Source: DASRHD01 sp035485575
GTDB lineage: Bacteria > Verrucomicrobiota > Verrucomicrobiia > Opitutales > Opitutaceae
Assembly: GCA_035485575.1 (NCBI GenBank)
Contig: DATHNW010000003.1
Coordinates: forward strand, 1 to 64,000
DNA length: 64,000 nucleotides
Reading direction: 5' to 3'
Shown: one piece after another, positions 56,276 to 64,000 of the stretch
Layout: every line of letters starts with the position of its first letter
Position numbering within the stretch: position 1 is the first letter of the stretch
Position numbers and translations under genes: made by a program
The notes under the pieces: generated by a model
Seen by the model: only the letters and a program-made list of their open reading frames with translations
Database searches by the model: none
What the model was told of the DNA's origin: nothing

Positions 56276-56855
56276 TTTTGTCTCTGCGGTTGAGTTGATT
56301 CATGGCTTGCGCGGCGCCGCTGTCAATGAGCAGGTCGAGGCCGGCAAGGGTGTGGTTCAGGTTTTTTTCAATGAGGGAGCGTTCTGGCGGGGAAATTTTT
56401 CCGAGGACGAAGTCCTTGAGATCCATCTCCGCGGGCGACTTCGGGCCGATGCCGAGGCGGTAGCGGATGAAGCCGTCGCCGAGGTGCGCGAGGAGGCTGG
56501 CGACGCCGTTGTGACCGCCGTCGCTGCCGGTGACGGTCACTTTCAGGCGGCCGAGCTCGATCGTGAGGTCGTCGTAAACGGCGATAACGCTGGCGGACGC
56601 GAGCTTGTAGAAGCGGGCGAGCGCGGCCACGGCCACGCCGCTTTCGTTCATGAACGTCTGCGGCTTCACGAGAAGCCAGGTGACGCCGCGGGCTTTTTCC
56701 CAGCGGGCGACGTGCGCGTCGAACTGCGGCTGGGGCTGCCACGCGAGGCCGTGCTTCTGCGCAAAGGCGTCGAGCACGATGAACCCGAGATTGTGCCGGG
56801 TGTTTTCGTACTCGCGGCCCGGATTGCCCAGGCCGGCCACCAGCGCGATAGACAT
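56256..56855 (-). CDS. pth: Peptidyl-tRNA hydrolase Pth
   Basis: 199 residues. Pth releases tRNA from dropped peptidyl-tRNA. Motifs: LVAGLGNPGREYENTRHNLG with the catalytic His21-type residue in TRHN, FIVLDAFAQKHGLAW, KPQTFMNESGVAVAALARFY, VYDDLTIELGRLKVTVTGSDG, GGHNGVASLLAHLGDGF and RYRLGIGPKS. The gene is between rplY (60-base gap) and rpsF (20-base overlap), the common ctc-pth order. Confidence 0.97.
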   Translation of the reverse strand: MSIALVAGLGNPGREYENTRHNLGFIVLDAFAQKHGLAWQPQPQFDAHVARWEKARGVTWLLVKPQTFMNESGVAVAALARFYKLASASVIAVYDDLTIELGRLKVTVTGSDGGHNGVASLLAHLGDGFIRYRLGIGPKSPAEMDLKDFVLGKISPPERSLIEKNLNHTLAGLDLLIDSGAAQAMNQLNRRDKNDPDQT

Positions 56856-56915
56856 GACTCAAAGAACGTGCGGCGCGGCCCGCGGCGGTCAAGCCGGGGC
56901 CGCGTGCGAATGAGA

Positions 56916-57713
56916 TTACTTCTTGGCCGGAGCCGCGGGTTTGCCGCCGGCCGCGGGAGCTGCGGCCTTCGCATCGCCCTTGCCGGCGGGGGCGGCCCCG
57001 GGCTTGCCGGCCGCAGCCTTCGCGTCGCCAGCGGCCGGAGCCGCGGCCTTCGCATCGCCAGCCGCGGGAGCAGCCCCGGCGGCCGGAGCCGCAGCGGCGT
57101 CGCCAGCGGCGGGAGTCGCCGCGGCTTCGACGGCCGCGACTTCTTCCTCGACGGGCTCGACACAGGAGACGACCGGCTGGTTTGGATTGTCCAAAAATTC
57201 GACGCCGGCAACCGCCTTGAGTTCGCTGATGTGGAAAGTGTCGCCGACTTTCAGCTCGGTGACGTCCACCTCGATGACGGCCGGAAGATCCTTCGGCAGA
57301 CAGCGGATGCGCACCTGCTGGGTGGGCGTCTCGAGCACGCCGCTCTGGTTCTTCACGCCAAACGATTCGCCGGTGATGCGGATCGCCACGCGGATCTCGA
57401 ATTTCTCGTCGGCCTTCACTTCATGGAAATCGACGTGCAGGTAACGGTCGGTGATCGGGTCGCGCTGCACTTCCTGGAGAAAGGAGAGCGCCTTGTCGGT
57501 TTTCTCGGCCTGCTGAAGCTCGATGAGCACCGCGCGGCCGCCGACGGCCTTGAGGAGACGGATGAACTCCGGCACTTCCACCGAGAGCTTCTCCGGATCG
57601 GCATGCTTCCCGTAAAGGATGGCGGGAATGCGGTTGACCTTGCGCAGGCGGCGGGAGGCACTGCGGCCCGTCTGGGCGCGGGACGAAACGTTAAGCGTGA
57701 ACTGTGTTTTCAT
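56916..57713 (-). CDS. rplY: 50S ribosomal protein bL25 (Ctc type) with an Ala/Lys-rich tail
   Basis: 265 residues from ATG 57713 (MKTQFTLNVSSRAQTGRSAS). bL25/Ctc binds 5S rRNA. The L25 barrel shows RIPAILYGKHADPEKLSVEV, LSFLQEVQRDPITDRYLHVD and FEIRVAIRITGESFGVKNQS; the C-terminal Ctc domain shows LPAVIEVDVTELKVGDTFHI, SELKAVAGVEFLDN and QPVVSCVEPVEEE. The last 70 residues are low-complexity Ala/Pro/Lys with repeated GDAKAAAPAA units, histone-H1-like, likely disordered and nucleic-acid binding. Longer upstream open frame (to 57806) is rejected because this is the family start. Confidence 0.94.
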   Translation of the reverse strand: MKTQFTLNVSSRAQTGRSASRRLRKVNRIPAILYGKHADPEKLSVEVPEFIRLLKAVGGRAVLIELQQAEKTDKALSFLQEVQRDPITDRYLHVDFHEVKADEKFEIRVAIRITGESFGVKNQSGVLETPTQQVRIRCLPKDLPAVIEVDVTELKVGDTFHISELKAVAGVEFLDNPNQPVVSCVEPVEEEVAAVEAAATPAAGDAAAAPAAGAAPAAGDAKAAAPAAGDAKAAAGKPGAAPAGKGDAKAAAPAAGGKPAAPAKK

Positions 57714-57829
57714 GGTTTTCTTTCCCCCTGTCGCTCCGGAATTGAAGGCAGGCGTAGTTGAAAAAGGGGAACGAGTTGATACGACCGGCCCGACCGAAGG
57801 CAACACAAACTTTGGGCCTTCCCGACGGC

Positions 57830-59776
57830 CTACCGGGACGGCTGCACCGGGGCTTGGGCCTTCATCAGGTTGTTCCGGGCATCCGTATAATTGGGCGCCA
57901 GGCGCAGGGCCTCTTCATATTGGGCGATGGCCTCCTCCCGCCGACCCAGCAGGAAGAGCGCACTGCCCAGGTTGTTATGCGCCTCGGCATACCCGGGATC
58001 GAGCCGTACGGCCTCCTCGAAGCAGGCCCTGCTTTGATCCAGCTGGCCGGTCTGAAAGAAGGCCACGCCGAGGTTGTAATGCGCCTCCGCATAGGCCGGC
58101 TTGAGCCGGATGGCCTCCCGGTAGTGGCTCATGGCCGGGCCGGTCTGGCCCGTGGCGACCAGCGCATTTCCCAGGCCGTTGTGGGCTTCGGCCAGGAGCG
58201 GATTAATCCGCAAGGCTTCCGTGTAGCGCTTGATCGCTTCGTCCATCCTGCCCGTGCGCGCCAGGGCCAAGCCGAGGTTGTAACGGGTGCCGGGATCGTC
58301 GGGCGCCAGTTGCATGGCCGCTTCGTATTGCTCGATGGCCTCGGCGCTTCTTCCCGCGTCGACCAGGGCGTTGCCCAGCTCGTTGCGCGCGCGCAGATTG
58401 CCCGGGCAGCGCGCCACCGTGTCCGTCCAGATGGTCACTTCGCTGCGGTAGTCCTGATTTCTTTCGTAGGTCAGCAGACCCAGAACCAGGATCAGCGCGC
58501 AAAAAATCCAGCGGCTCGCGCGCCGGGCAAAAACGTCGATGCCCATGACCGTTCCCGCGATGACCGCGGCCAGCGGCAGGTACATGCGGTGTTCCGCCAT
58601 CGTCTGGGAAACAAGCGGAACGATGCTGGAACTCGGAGCCAGAATACCAAAAAACCAGGCCCCGAAAAACCCCGCCGCCGGCCGGCGCCAGAGCGCGTAA
58701 AGCGTGAGCCCAAGCAGCGCGAGCAGCAGAACCGCCTGCGGCAGGACCGGCCCGAGGCCGGGCACGATTCGCCCGCCGTAATCAACCACCAGCGGATAAG
58801 GCCAGAATGCGAGCCGCAGATAATGCACGACCGCTTCGCATTGCGTGAACGCATAGGACCATGGCGTGACGCCGAGACCGAATCCGGCGGCGTTGCCGCG
58901 GCTTCCGCCCGAATGCACCACCAGGCCGGCGAGCAGCAGCCACGTGCCGGCCAAGCCCAGGTAAGTCGCCCCGTGCCGGTGCCAGGCGGCCCGGAACGAG
59001 CCCGACAAAAAGGTGCGGTCGTAGAGCAGGACCATCAACGGCGCGGACACCATCACTTCCTTGCTGCCCATGCCGAGCAGGCACGCCAGGACGGCCAGCG
59101 CATGCCAGCCCACCCGGCGGCCCGAACCTGACCCCGGGTTGACGGCTTTTTCGCCCGGAGCCGCTGCGCCGGGATTTTCTGCGCCGCGAATAAAACAATA
59201 AAGCGTCAGCAAATAAAAAAGCGAAACGATCGACTCCGTCCGCTGCACGATGCAGGTCACGGTTTCCGTCTGCAGCGGATGCAGCAGCCAGAGGCCGGCC
59301 ACGGCGAGGGCGGGAAAGTCGGAAGCCGCGGGATTCACATCGCGGGGATTCGTCCCCGGCCGCCTGGCAGGCGCGATGCGCCGCAGCGTGCGCCGCACGA
59401 TGCCAAACAGCGTCAGCCCCGCGCAAAGATGGATCGCGAGGTTCGTCAGATGATAGCCCGGCACCGACATGCCGCTCACGGCATAGTTGAGGGCCAGCGA
59501 GAGATTGATGATCGGCCGGCCGCTGACGCCACCCGTCGGCGGCGGCTGAAGCACGTCCCCGATCGGCCACAGTTGCCGGATGGTCGCATTTCTCAGGATC
59601 GCAGGCCGGTCATCGAAAAAAAACGGCACCCGGAAGCTGTCGCTGTAGGCGGCGATCGTCAGCAGAACGAGAACCGTCATGGCCACCGGCACAGCCCAGG
59701 AAGGCGCGGCGGGGAGAGGCCGCGCGGGCTGGGTCTGCACCTTGGAATACCTTCTTGCCGCCGACATGCCCCGCAC
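57830..59776 (-). CDS. TMTC-like membrane protein with C-terminal TPR repeats
   Basis: 648 residues. About nine to ten membrane helices in the first 430 residues, with FDDRPAILRN near the first, ALNYAVSGMSVPGYHLTNLA and WLLHPLQTETVTCIVQRTES, the pattern of TMTC-like/GT-C-fold mannosyltransferase relatives. The C-terminal 200 residues are about six TPRs (AIEQYEAAMQLAPDDPGTRY, NLGLALARTGRMDEAIKRYT, NLGSALFLLGRREEAIAQYE). The acceptor and donor are unknown; a role in O-mannosylation or surface glycan is inferred from the family. The start could also be 59767. Monocistronic. Confidence 0.85.
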   Translation of the reverse strand: MRGMSAARRYSKVQTQPARPLPAAPSWAVPVAMTVLVLLTIAAYSDSFRVPFFFDDRPAILRNATIRQLWPIGDVLQPPPTGGVSGRPIINLSLALNYAVSGMSVPGYHLTNLAIHLCAGLTLFGIVRRTLRRIAPARRPGTNPRDVNPAASDFPALAVAGLWLLHPLQTETVTCIVQRTESIVSLFYLLTLYCFIRGAENPGAAAPGEKAVNPGSGSGRRVGWHALAVLACLLGMGSKEVMVSAPLMVLLYDRTFLSGSFRAAWHRHGATYLGLAGTWLLLAGLVVHSGGSRGNAAGFGLGVTPWSYAFTQCEAVVHYLRLAFWPYPLVVDYGGRIVPGLGPVLPQAVLLLALLGLTLYALWRRPAAGFFGAWFFGILAPSSSIVPLVSQTMAEHRMYLPLAAVIAGTVMGIDVFARRASRWIFCALILVLGLLTYERNQDYRSEVTIWTDTVARCPGNLRARNELGNALVDAGRSAEAIEQYEAAMQLAPDDPGTRYNLGLALARTGRMDEAIKRYTEALRINPLLAEAHNGLGNALVATGQTGPAMSHYREAIRLKPAYAEAHYNLGVAFFQTGQLDQSRACFEEAVRLDPGYAEAHNNLGSALFLLGRREEAIAQYEEALRLAPNYTDARNNLMKAQAPVQPSR

Positions 59777-60140
59777 TGTGCGATGCCTCCGCTTGTCCGG
59801 TCAAGATTGGGAGTCGCGAGCTCCGGGTGTAAGCAAAAGCGTGATCGCTGCGGCAGCCGAAGGCCTTGGGCTTCATCGCTTGAGCCAGCAAAACCACCCC
59901 TCGCTTCACGCTTTGCGTTAAAATTCAACCGCTTTGCATCGAGTAAATCCGCCCTGCCCTTTTTGCTTGCCGGAGATTGGGCCACGCCCGTAGTAATGGC
60001 CCCTTTGACGGTTGCGAAATAGGTGTCGGACGCCTGCCCTTGGCCATGTTGTTTTCTTCAGCGGATCGCTCGATCCACCGTGGAAAATGACGGTGGCAAA
60101 GCCCGGCGGCCCCTCCCCGCCCGCTAATCTTCAATCTGAT
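59777..60140. other. Gap before tRNA-Asn without a supported gene
   Basis: 364 bases upstream of the TPR gene and of tRNA-Asn. It should hold both promoters; no open frame with coding character and no clear hairpin were found. Confidence 0.4.
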
Positions 60141-60215
<75 letters not shown>

Positions 60216-60323
60216 TTTTAATCAACGAGTTGCGGAAGCTCGGCGTTTTCGCGAAAAATCCCATGTCCGGTTTTTAGAGTCCTAAAATGCCGCATGACGC
60301 AAGCGTACCGCCGCTGGATAGAC

Positions 60324-60905
60324 TTAGGACTCAGATTCGGTTCGCAGCGATCCAACATGTCGATAAGTGTTTATGAGCGCGCCCGTGGGCGTGGCCTTCG
60401 TGCTGACGAGAGCGAGCTCGCGCGCGTTGACACTATCCGAAAAGAGGCGTTTGCCCCGGCCCAGCAAAACCGGGTAGACGATCAGCACAACCTCGTCGAC
60501 CAGTCCCTGCCCGAGCAGTATAGACGTCAGCGTCGAACTTCCCCAGACGATCAGGTCGGGGCCGTCTTTTGACTTGATGCCGCGAACACCCTCTATGATG
60601 TCCGCGCCCAGGTCCTTGACCGGACCCCATCCGAGGCTGTCCGGCCTGTGGGTTGCAACGTATTTCGTTGCGGCGTTCAGCCTGTCCGCCATCGGACTGT
60701 TCCCGGCCTTCGGCCAAAAGCCGGCCCAGAGATCGTAGGTGCGGCGGCCAAGCAGCAGATCAAAGCTCCTGCCTTGCGCCTCAAGGACGGCCTCCAGCCC
60801 GGCCGGGGTTCGATACGGTGCCGTCCATCCGCCGTACGCGTAGCCATCGTCGTGCTCGATCACGCCGTCCAGCGAGATATGTTCGAATACCCTGATCTTT
60901 GTCAT
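60324..60905 (-). CDS. Dihydrofolate-reductase-fold protein (RibD C-terminal type)
   Basis: 193 residues. The DHFR/RibD_C fold: IRVFEHISLDGVIEHDDGY, FDLLLGRRTYDLWAGFWP, GNSPMADRLNAATKYVATH, DLIVWGSSTLTSILLGQGLVD, EVVLIVYPVLLGRGKRLFSD. These stand-alone family members are NADPH-dependent reductases of unknown substrate; a true DhfR role is unlikely. It converges on tRNA-Asn and has a 490-base upstream gap. Confidence 0.9.
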   Translation of the reverse strand: MTKIRVFEHISLDGVIEHDDGYAYGGWTAPYRTPAGLEAVLEAQGRSFDLLLGRRTYDLWAGFWPKAGNSPMADRLNAATKYVATHRPDSLGWGPVKDLGADIIEGVRGIKSKDGPDLIVWGSSTLTSILLGQGLVDEVVLIVYPVLLGRGKRLFSDSVNARELALVSTKATPTGALINTYRHVGSLRTESES

Positions 60906-61394
60906 TCTGAGTCTTCTCCGGTTGGATATTTTGCCTGCTCGGTTCTTTCCTCATTAGATGCTGCGTTGCCTCGGGCCCCCCAATGGATTGAAGAGATCCT
61001 ATGTTATGGTCACTGGAGTCACGATTGTTCTGTGGCATCCAGCGAGCACGCATTTCCAACGGAATCTTGATGCCTATCCACAGACTGAATCAATGGCATT
61101 TCTGATGGGACGCGTTTTTAGAATGGATCAAAAATGTGCGTTAACCCAGCCGCGCGATCTCCCCGTTAGAATGACCAAAGCCATGGCGGCTCGCCTCTTC
61201 CACCGGTCGTCCCCCTTGCCCCACTTTCGCCCTAACCGCATCCGCCGGAACTGGCCACCTCCGGCGCTGTCTGCCGGCCGCCTCGCGGCGCAATTTATCT
61301 TCATCCGCGCCGCCGCCGGCTTCTTCCGAACCTAGGCTGGTTCCAACGGCGGTGACGCGAGGGCGAAGTTTCGACCGCGGGGCTGGAGGTCCAC
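60906..61394. other. Gap without a supported gene
   Basis: 489 bases between the divergent reductase and HAF-repeat genes. One 125-codon plus-strand frame exists but has no ribosome site and no recognisable content; I treat the stretch as regulatory and otherwise empty. Confidence 0.45.
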
Positions 61395-62516
61395 ATGAAA
61401 TCCAATCCTATGGCGCGGTTTGCAACGAGAGCGGCTTGGTCCGCCCTTTTTTTGAGCAGTGTGCCGGTCCTGGCCGAATCGTTTCGCGTCCTGACTCCCG
61501 ATCCTGTTCCACCCGGCGACTATCTCAGCCCGAGCGGCATCTCGGCGCGGGACAACGTGATCGCCGGCACCAGTTACCCCTTCTTCGTTGGCCGGCCCTG
61601 GTTCGCGCAGGCCTTTCGCTGGACCAAGGCGGGCGGCGCGGTGGGTCTCGGCTTTCTTCCCAACGGAGAAGGCAGCGATGTCTCTGGCATGTCGCGGCGG
61701 GGCGACGTGATTGTCGGCACAAGCTATCAACTCCCCGGCGAAGGAGACCCGGTGCCAACCCCGCAGGCCTATCGCTGGACCGAGGCCGGCGGAATGGTCG
61801 GCCTCGGGGCCGACAACAGCTTTGCCGGTGCGGTCTCCGCCGATGGCGACGTCGTGGTGGGCGAAGTCGCCATCGCGCCGCAAGAAGGCGGGTTTGAACA
61901 TGCGTTCTCGTGGACGCAGGCGACCGGCCTGCAGGACCTGGGCACCTTGGGCGGCGATTACAGCGCGGCCGCCGGCGTTTCATCCAACGGCGATGTGATC
62001 ACGGGCGTCGCCGCCAACGCCGAGGGCGAATGGCTGGCTTTCCGCTGGACCCAGCTGACCGGCATGGTCGGGCTGGACCTGCCGCCGGGCGATGACCTGT
62101 GCGAGCTGGCCATCGTATCGGCCAATGGCCGGGTGATCGTCGGCCAGACCGAGAGTCTGGATGTTGGCGTGACGCATTCGTTCCGTTGGACCGAACGCCA
62201 CGGACTGGAAAACATCCCCGCCCTCTCGCCCGGCCAGCAGATCAGGGCCGTGGCGGTTTCAGACGACGGCTCCGTCATTGTCGGCGCGGCGATGGCCGGA
62301 AACAACTTCCACGCCTTCCTCTGGACTAAAAAAGAAGGCACCCGGTCGATCCAGGACATCCTGATGCGGAACCATAAGCTGGCTGCAACCCTCGCGGGCT
62401 GGACCCTCACTGATGCGAACGCCGTTTCGCCCGACGGCCGGAAAATCGCCGGCCTGGGCACCGATCCCAACGGCAACCAGCAGGGCTGGGAGGCGGAGCT
62501 CCCGGACGAACGATAA
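61395..62516 (+). CDS. Secreted HAF-repeat protein
   Basis: 373 residues. A signal peptide (MARFATRAAWSALFLSSVPVLAE) precedes six to seven extracellular HAF repeats with the shape AFRWT..GGMVGLG followed by SADGDVVVGE: for example QAFRWTKAGGAVGLGFLP, HAFSWTQATGLQDLGTLGG, LAFRWTQLTGMVGLDLPP and HSFRWTERHGLENIPAL. These likely form a beta-propeller. HAF-repeat proteins are exported or surface-attached and of unknown function. There is no C-terminal anchor, so it may be released. Alone in its unit. Confidence 0.88.
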   Translation: MKSNPMARFATRAAWSALFLSSVPVLAESFRVLTPDPVPPGDYLSPSGISARDNVIAGTSYPFFVGRPWFAQAFRWTKAGGAVGLGFLPNGEGSDVSGMSRRGDVIVGTSYQLPGEGDPVPTPQAYRWTEAGGMVGLGADNSFAGAVSADGDVVVGEVAIAPQEGGFEHAFSWTQATGLQDLGTLGGDYSAAAGVSSNGDVITGVAANAEGEWLAFRWTQLTGMVGLDLPPGDDLCELAIVSANGRVIVGQTESLDVGVTHSFRWTERHGLENIPALSPGQQIRAVAVSDDGSVIVGAAMAGNNFHAFLWTKKEGTRSIQDILMRNHKLAATLAGWTLTDANAVSPDGRKIAGLGTDPNGNQQGWEAELPDER

Positions 62517-62596
62517 CCTGATCCCCTACTCCCGCCGCTTTTCCCGCCATTGGGCAATGGCGGCGACGATTAAGAAAATCGCCAAGCTTTAAATAA

Positions 62597-62631
62597 AACA
62601 TGCCGCAGGCCAAAAGCCGCGGCCTGTTTTG
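62597..62631. terminator. Possible terminator between the HAF and PemK genes
   Basis: CAGGCC / GGCCTG pairing across a 9-base spacer, followed on the plus strand by TTTT and on the minus strand by ATGTTTTATTT. It separates two convergent genes and may serve either one. Imperfect. Confidence 0.4.
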
Positions 62632-62653
62632 CGTACGCGAATCGCTGATCCGC

Positions 62654-62977
62654 TCAGAGATGGAGCAAGTCGCGAAGGGCTGCTTTTACCTGTGCATATT
62701 GCTCGCTGGTGAGGCTGCCGAGCTTTCGGGCAAGTTTGTGCCGGTCGAAGCTGGCCATGCCTTGCACATTAACGGCCGAATGTTTCGGCAGCCAGCGCGG
62801 CTTTCCAAGATCGACCTCCCCGCGCTGGCCGCGTAACTGCGAAGTCAGCGGAGCCACAATGACCAGCGATCGGGCATCCCCGCCATCCGGGTAGGCGAGC
62901 ACCACCACCGGCCGGCTTTTCTCCACCATTCCCAGTTCGGCAAACCAGACCTCGCCCGGCAGCGGTTCAATAGGCAC
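62654..62977 (-). CDS. PemK/MazF-family toxin
   Basis: 107 residues. The PemK/MazF barrel of type II toxins: PIEPLPGEVWFAELGMVEKS, RPVVVLAYPDGGDARSLVIV, PLTSQLRGQRGEVDLGK, then MASFDRHKLARKLGSLTSEQ and VKAALRDLLHL. Active members cleave mRNA; the Arg and Thr/Ser of the active pocket (SRPVVVLAY and PLTSQ) are present. Its start overlaps the stop of the upstream antitoxin gene by 11 bases, so the two are coupled. Confidence 0.9.
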   Translation of the reverse strand: MPIEPLPGEVWFAELGMVEKSRPVVVLAYPDGGDARSLVIVAPLTSQLRGQRGEVDLGKPRWLPKHSAVNVQGMASFDRHKLARKLGSLTSEQYAQVKAALRDLLHL

Positions 62978-63197
62978 CGAGGGAGTCTTTCCAAACGGTT
63001 GCCTGCTCCTCCGAGGTTAAAACACGCTGGGGATGGGTGGTGATGGCAAAGGGCAGGTCCTGGCGCAGCTCGACTTGGGCGAGCATCAGGTTGAAGGCTT
63101 CTCCAGGCTTCAGCCCGAGCCGCGAAAGGATTTTTTCCGCCCGTGCGAGGCGGGCCTTGGGCACGCGGGCTCGAAAAAGAGTGGTGGAAGCAGCCAT
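62967..63197 (-). CDS. RelB/DinJ-type antitoxin
   Basis: 76 residues from ATG 63197 (MAASTTLFRARVPKARL); a TTG two codons upstream is an alternative. The N-terminal RHH reads as RelB/DinJ: LFRARVPKARLARAEKILSR then LGLKPGEAFNLMLAQVELRQ and DLPFAITTH. RelB/DinJ partners usually are RelE/YafQ toxins, but here the downstream gene is PemK/MazF, a mixed pairing. The product should bind its own promoter. It lies in a two-gene unit. Confidence 0.85.
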   Translation of the reverse strand: MAASTTLFRARVPKARLARAEKILSRLGLKPGEAFNLMLAQVELRQDLPFAITTHPQRVLTSEEQATVWKDSLGAY

Positions 63198-63235
63198 GCT
63201 CAAAAGTGCTCAAAACGGCTCAGATTGTCAATCAG
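63198..63235 (-). promoter_or_regulatory. Candidate promoter/operator of the TA pair
   Basis: On the minus strand TTGACA (63231-63226) is followed by two direct TTTTGAGCA units just before the antitoxin start. Repeated operator half-sites are typical of RHH antitoxin autoregulation. The -10 is not clear. Confidence 0.4.
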
Positions 63236-63322
63236 CGGGTATTTGTCCCCGGCCGGTTGGGTGATGGACAGTTCCTCTTGGCCCAACTGAAAAACTTAAG
63301 ACCTGCCCCATTCTGACGCCTC

Positions 63323-63937
63323 CTAATCGTCTTCGATTTCGGGCGGCTTGATGGCGGTGAGCAGGCGGTCGAGTTCGGCTTGGGTCGGATTGCGGATGGA
63401 GCGGACGGTCAGGATCGCCTCGCCCGCCGGGAGCGCGACCCTGGTCTGGGCGTTGACCGCCAGGCCCAGCACCGCTGCGGCCAGGGGGGAATTGTGCGGC
63501 AGGCATTCAATCCCCGACTCCGGGTCGCTCGCCGTCTCGCCGTGCGTGGTCACGAGAAACGTGAAACGGTGTTCCCGTTTCGTCGCCACATCCTGCTTTG
63601 CGATCACGGCCACGTGCCCGACTAGCAGCGTGTCCGTCGGTTTGGTGAGCCAGGTGGCGGGATCGACTTCGATGAAGGTGTTGCGGGCGACAAAGCGGTC
63701 GAGCGCGGTCATCTTGCGGTCGACGGCGCGGATGGCGTCCTTGGCCGCCTTGAAACCAAAGTTTTCGCGCAGGTCGCCCTGGCTGTGCGCCTCAACCTTG
63801 TCCTTGACCAGGTCAACGCGCTTGCGCTTGAGCGCCTCGAACTGCTCGGCCAGCACGCGGTTGTAACCCGGCCGCACGTAGATCGTGGTGGGCGCCGGAG
63901 CTGGGATGCGGAAAATCTTTTTTCGGTGCAGGGGCAT
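63323..63937 (-). CDS. GreA/GreB-like transcription factor
   Basis: 204 residues from ATG 63937 (MPLHRKKIF); a GTG at 63952 is an alternative. The N-terminal coiled coil resembles Gre factors: LAEQFEALKRKRVDLVKDKV, then AHSQGDLRENFGFKAAKDAI, where GDLREN keeps the Asp and Glu that reach the RNA polymerase active site in GreA (GDLSEN). The C-terminal FKBP-like domain shows CLPHNSPLAAAVLGLAVN and VALPAGEAILTVRSI. Longer and more divergent than GreA, so likely a paralogue with a modified role, not the housekeeping GreA. Upstream of the TA pair on the same strand. Confidence 0.78.
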   Translation of the reverse strand: MPLHRKKIFRIPAPAPTTIYVRPGYNRVLAEQFEALKRKRVDLVKDKVEAHSQGDLRENFGFKAAKDAIRAVDRKMTALDRFVARNTFIEVDPATWLTKPTDTLLVGHVAVIAKQDVATKREHRFTFLVTTHGETASDPESGIECLPHNSPLAAAVLGLAVNAQTRVALPAGEAILTVRSIRNPTQAELDRLLTAIKPPEIEDD

Positions 63938-64000
63938 GCGCGACAATCCCACCAGACACCCCGGCAGCCCATGGTGTCAAAGTCAGACCGCGGGTTCCTC

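Noticed and set aside
60958..61335. 125-codon plus-strand frame before the HAF gene
   Set aside because: Composition is not coding-like, no ribosome site, no motif.

Overview
The window looks like a chromosome segment of a GC-rich verrucomicrobiote, most likely of the Opitutaceae. This is inferred from the DUF1501/PSD1 Planctomycetes-Verrucomicrobia secreted-protein pair, the heme-binding planctomycetal cytochromes, a GldG/DUF4340 ABC cluster, a pectate lyase with a C-terminal sorting-like tail, and strongly GC-biased codon use. No rRNA or taxonomic marker is present to prove it.

Layout. 0-7.5 kb: edge-truncated ABC-F ATPase (uup-like), an AT-rich inserted DUF262/HNH nuclease, a beheaded ribbon-helix-helix-like remnant, ligA, and a DUF3300-DUF2950 pair. 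7.8-12.4 kb: a secreted DUF1501 / PSD1 / cytochrome c operon. 12.5-19.8 kb: tRNA-Pro, a secreted unknown, then a probable degraded integrative island bounded by a tRNA-Leu 3' fragment (13767) and the intact tRNA-Leu(CAA) (19702-19788); it carries a membrane-fused spermidine-synthase-like protein, a repeat-rich pectate lyase and a frameshifted integrase remnant next to the tRNA. 20-25.6 kb: rsmE, a small GxxExxY cassette with 27-bp terminal inverted repeats, an unusual lipoyl / subunit-binding / KAS III fusion, then pyrG-kdsA. 25.7-33.4 kb: small hypotheticals, a PfkB kinase, a membrane protein plus winged-helix regulator plus alpha/beta-hydrolase unit behind a palindromic operator, proA, and nadC-birA-coaX (NAD, biotin and CoA cofactor genes). 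33.5-41.6 kb: ABC ATPase, permease, GldG-like, DUF4340 and AsmA-like genes in one direction. 41.7-52.5 kb: a very large hybrid histidine kinase, a sulfatase-like protein without catalytic residues, an LLM oxidoreductase, PPK2, an ion transporter and cbpA-cbpM. 52.8-64 kb: an S53 peptidase with duplicated carbohydrate-associated domains, rplY-pth-rpsF-ssb, a TMTC-like TPR membrane protein, tRNA-Asn, a DHFR-like reductase, a HAF-repeat protein, a RelB/DinJ + PemK toxin-antitoxin pair and a Gre-like factor.

How it fits together. Most of the window is housekeeping: DNA ligation, translation, CTP/Kdo supply, proline and cofactor synthesis. Accessory DNA is confined to small patches beside tRNAs or between housekeeping genes. 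The strongest unusual items are the lipoyl-KAS III fusion protein, the GxxExxY cassette whose two reading frames are joined exactly at an A_AAA_AAC slippery heptamer, the tRNA-Leu island, and the catalytically dead sulfatase-like protein. All functional statements are from reading motifs by eye; no database search was run.
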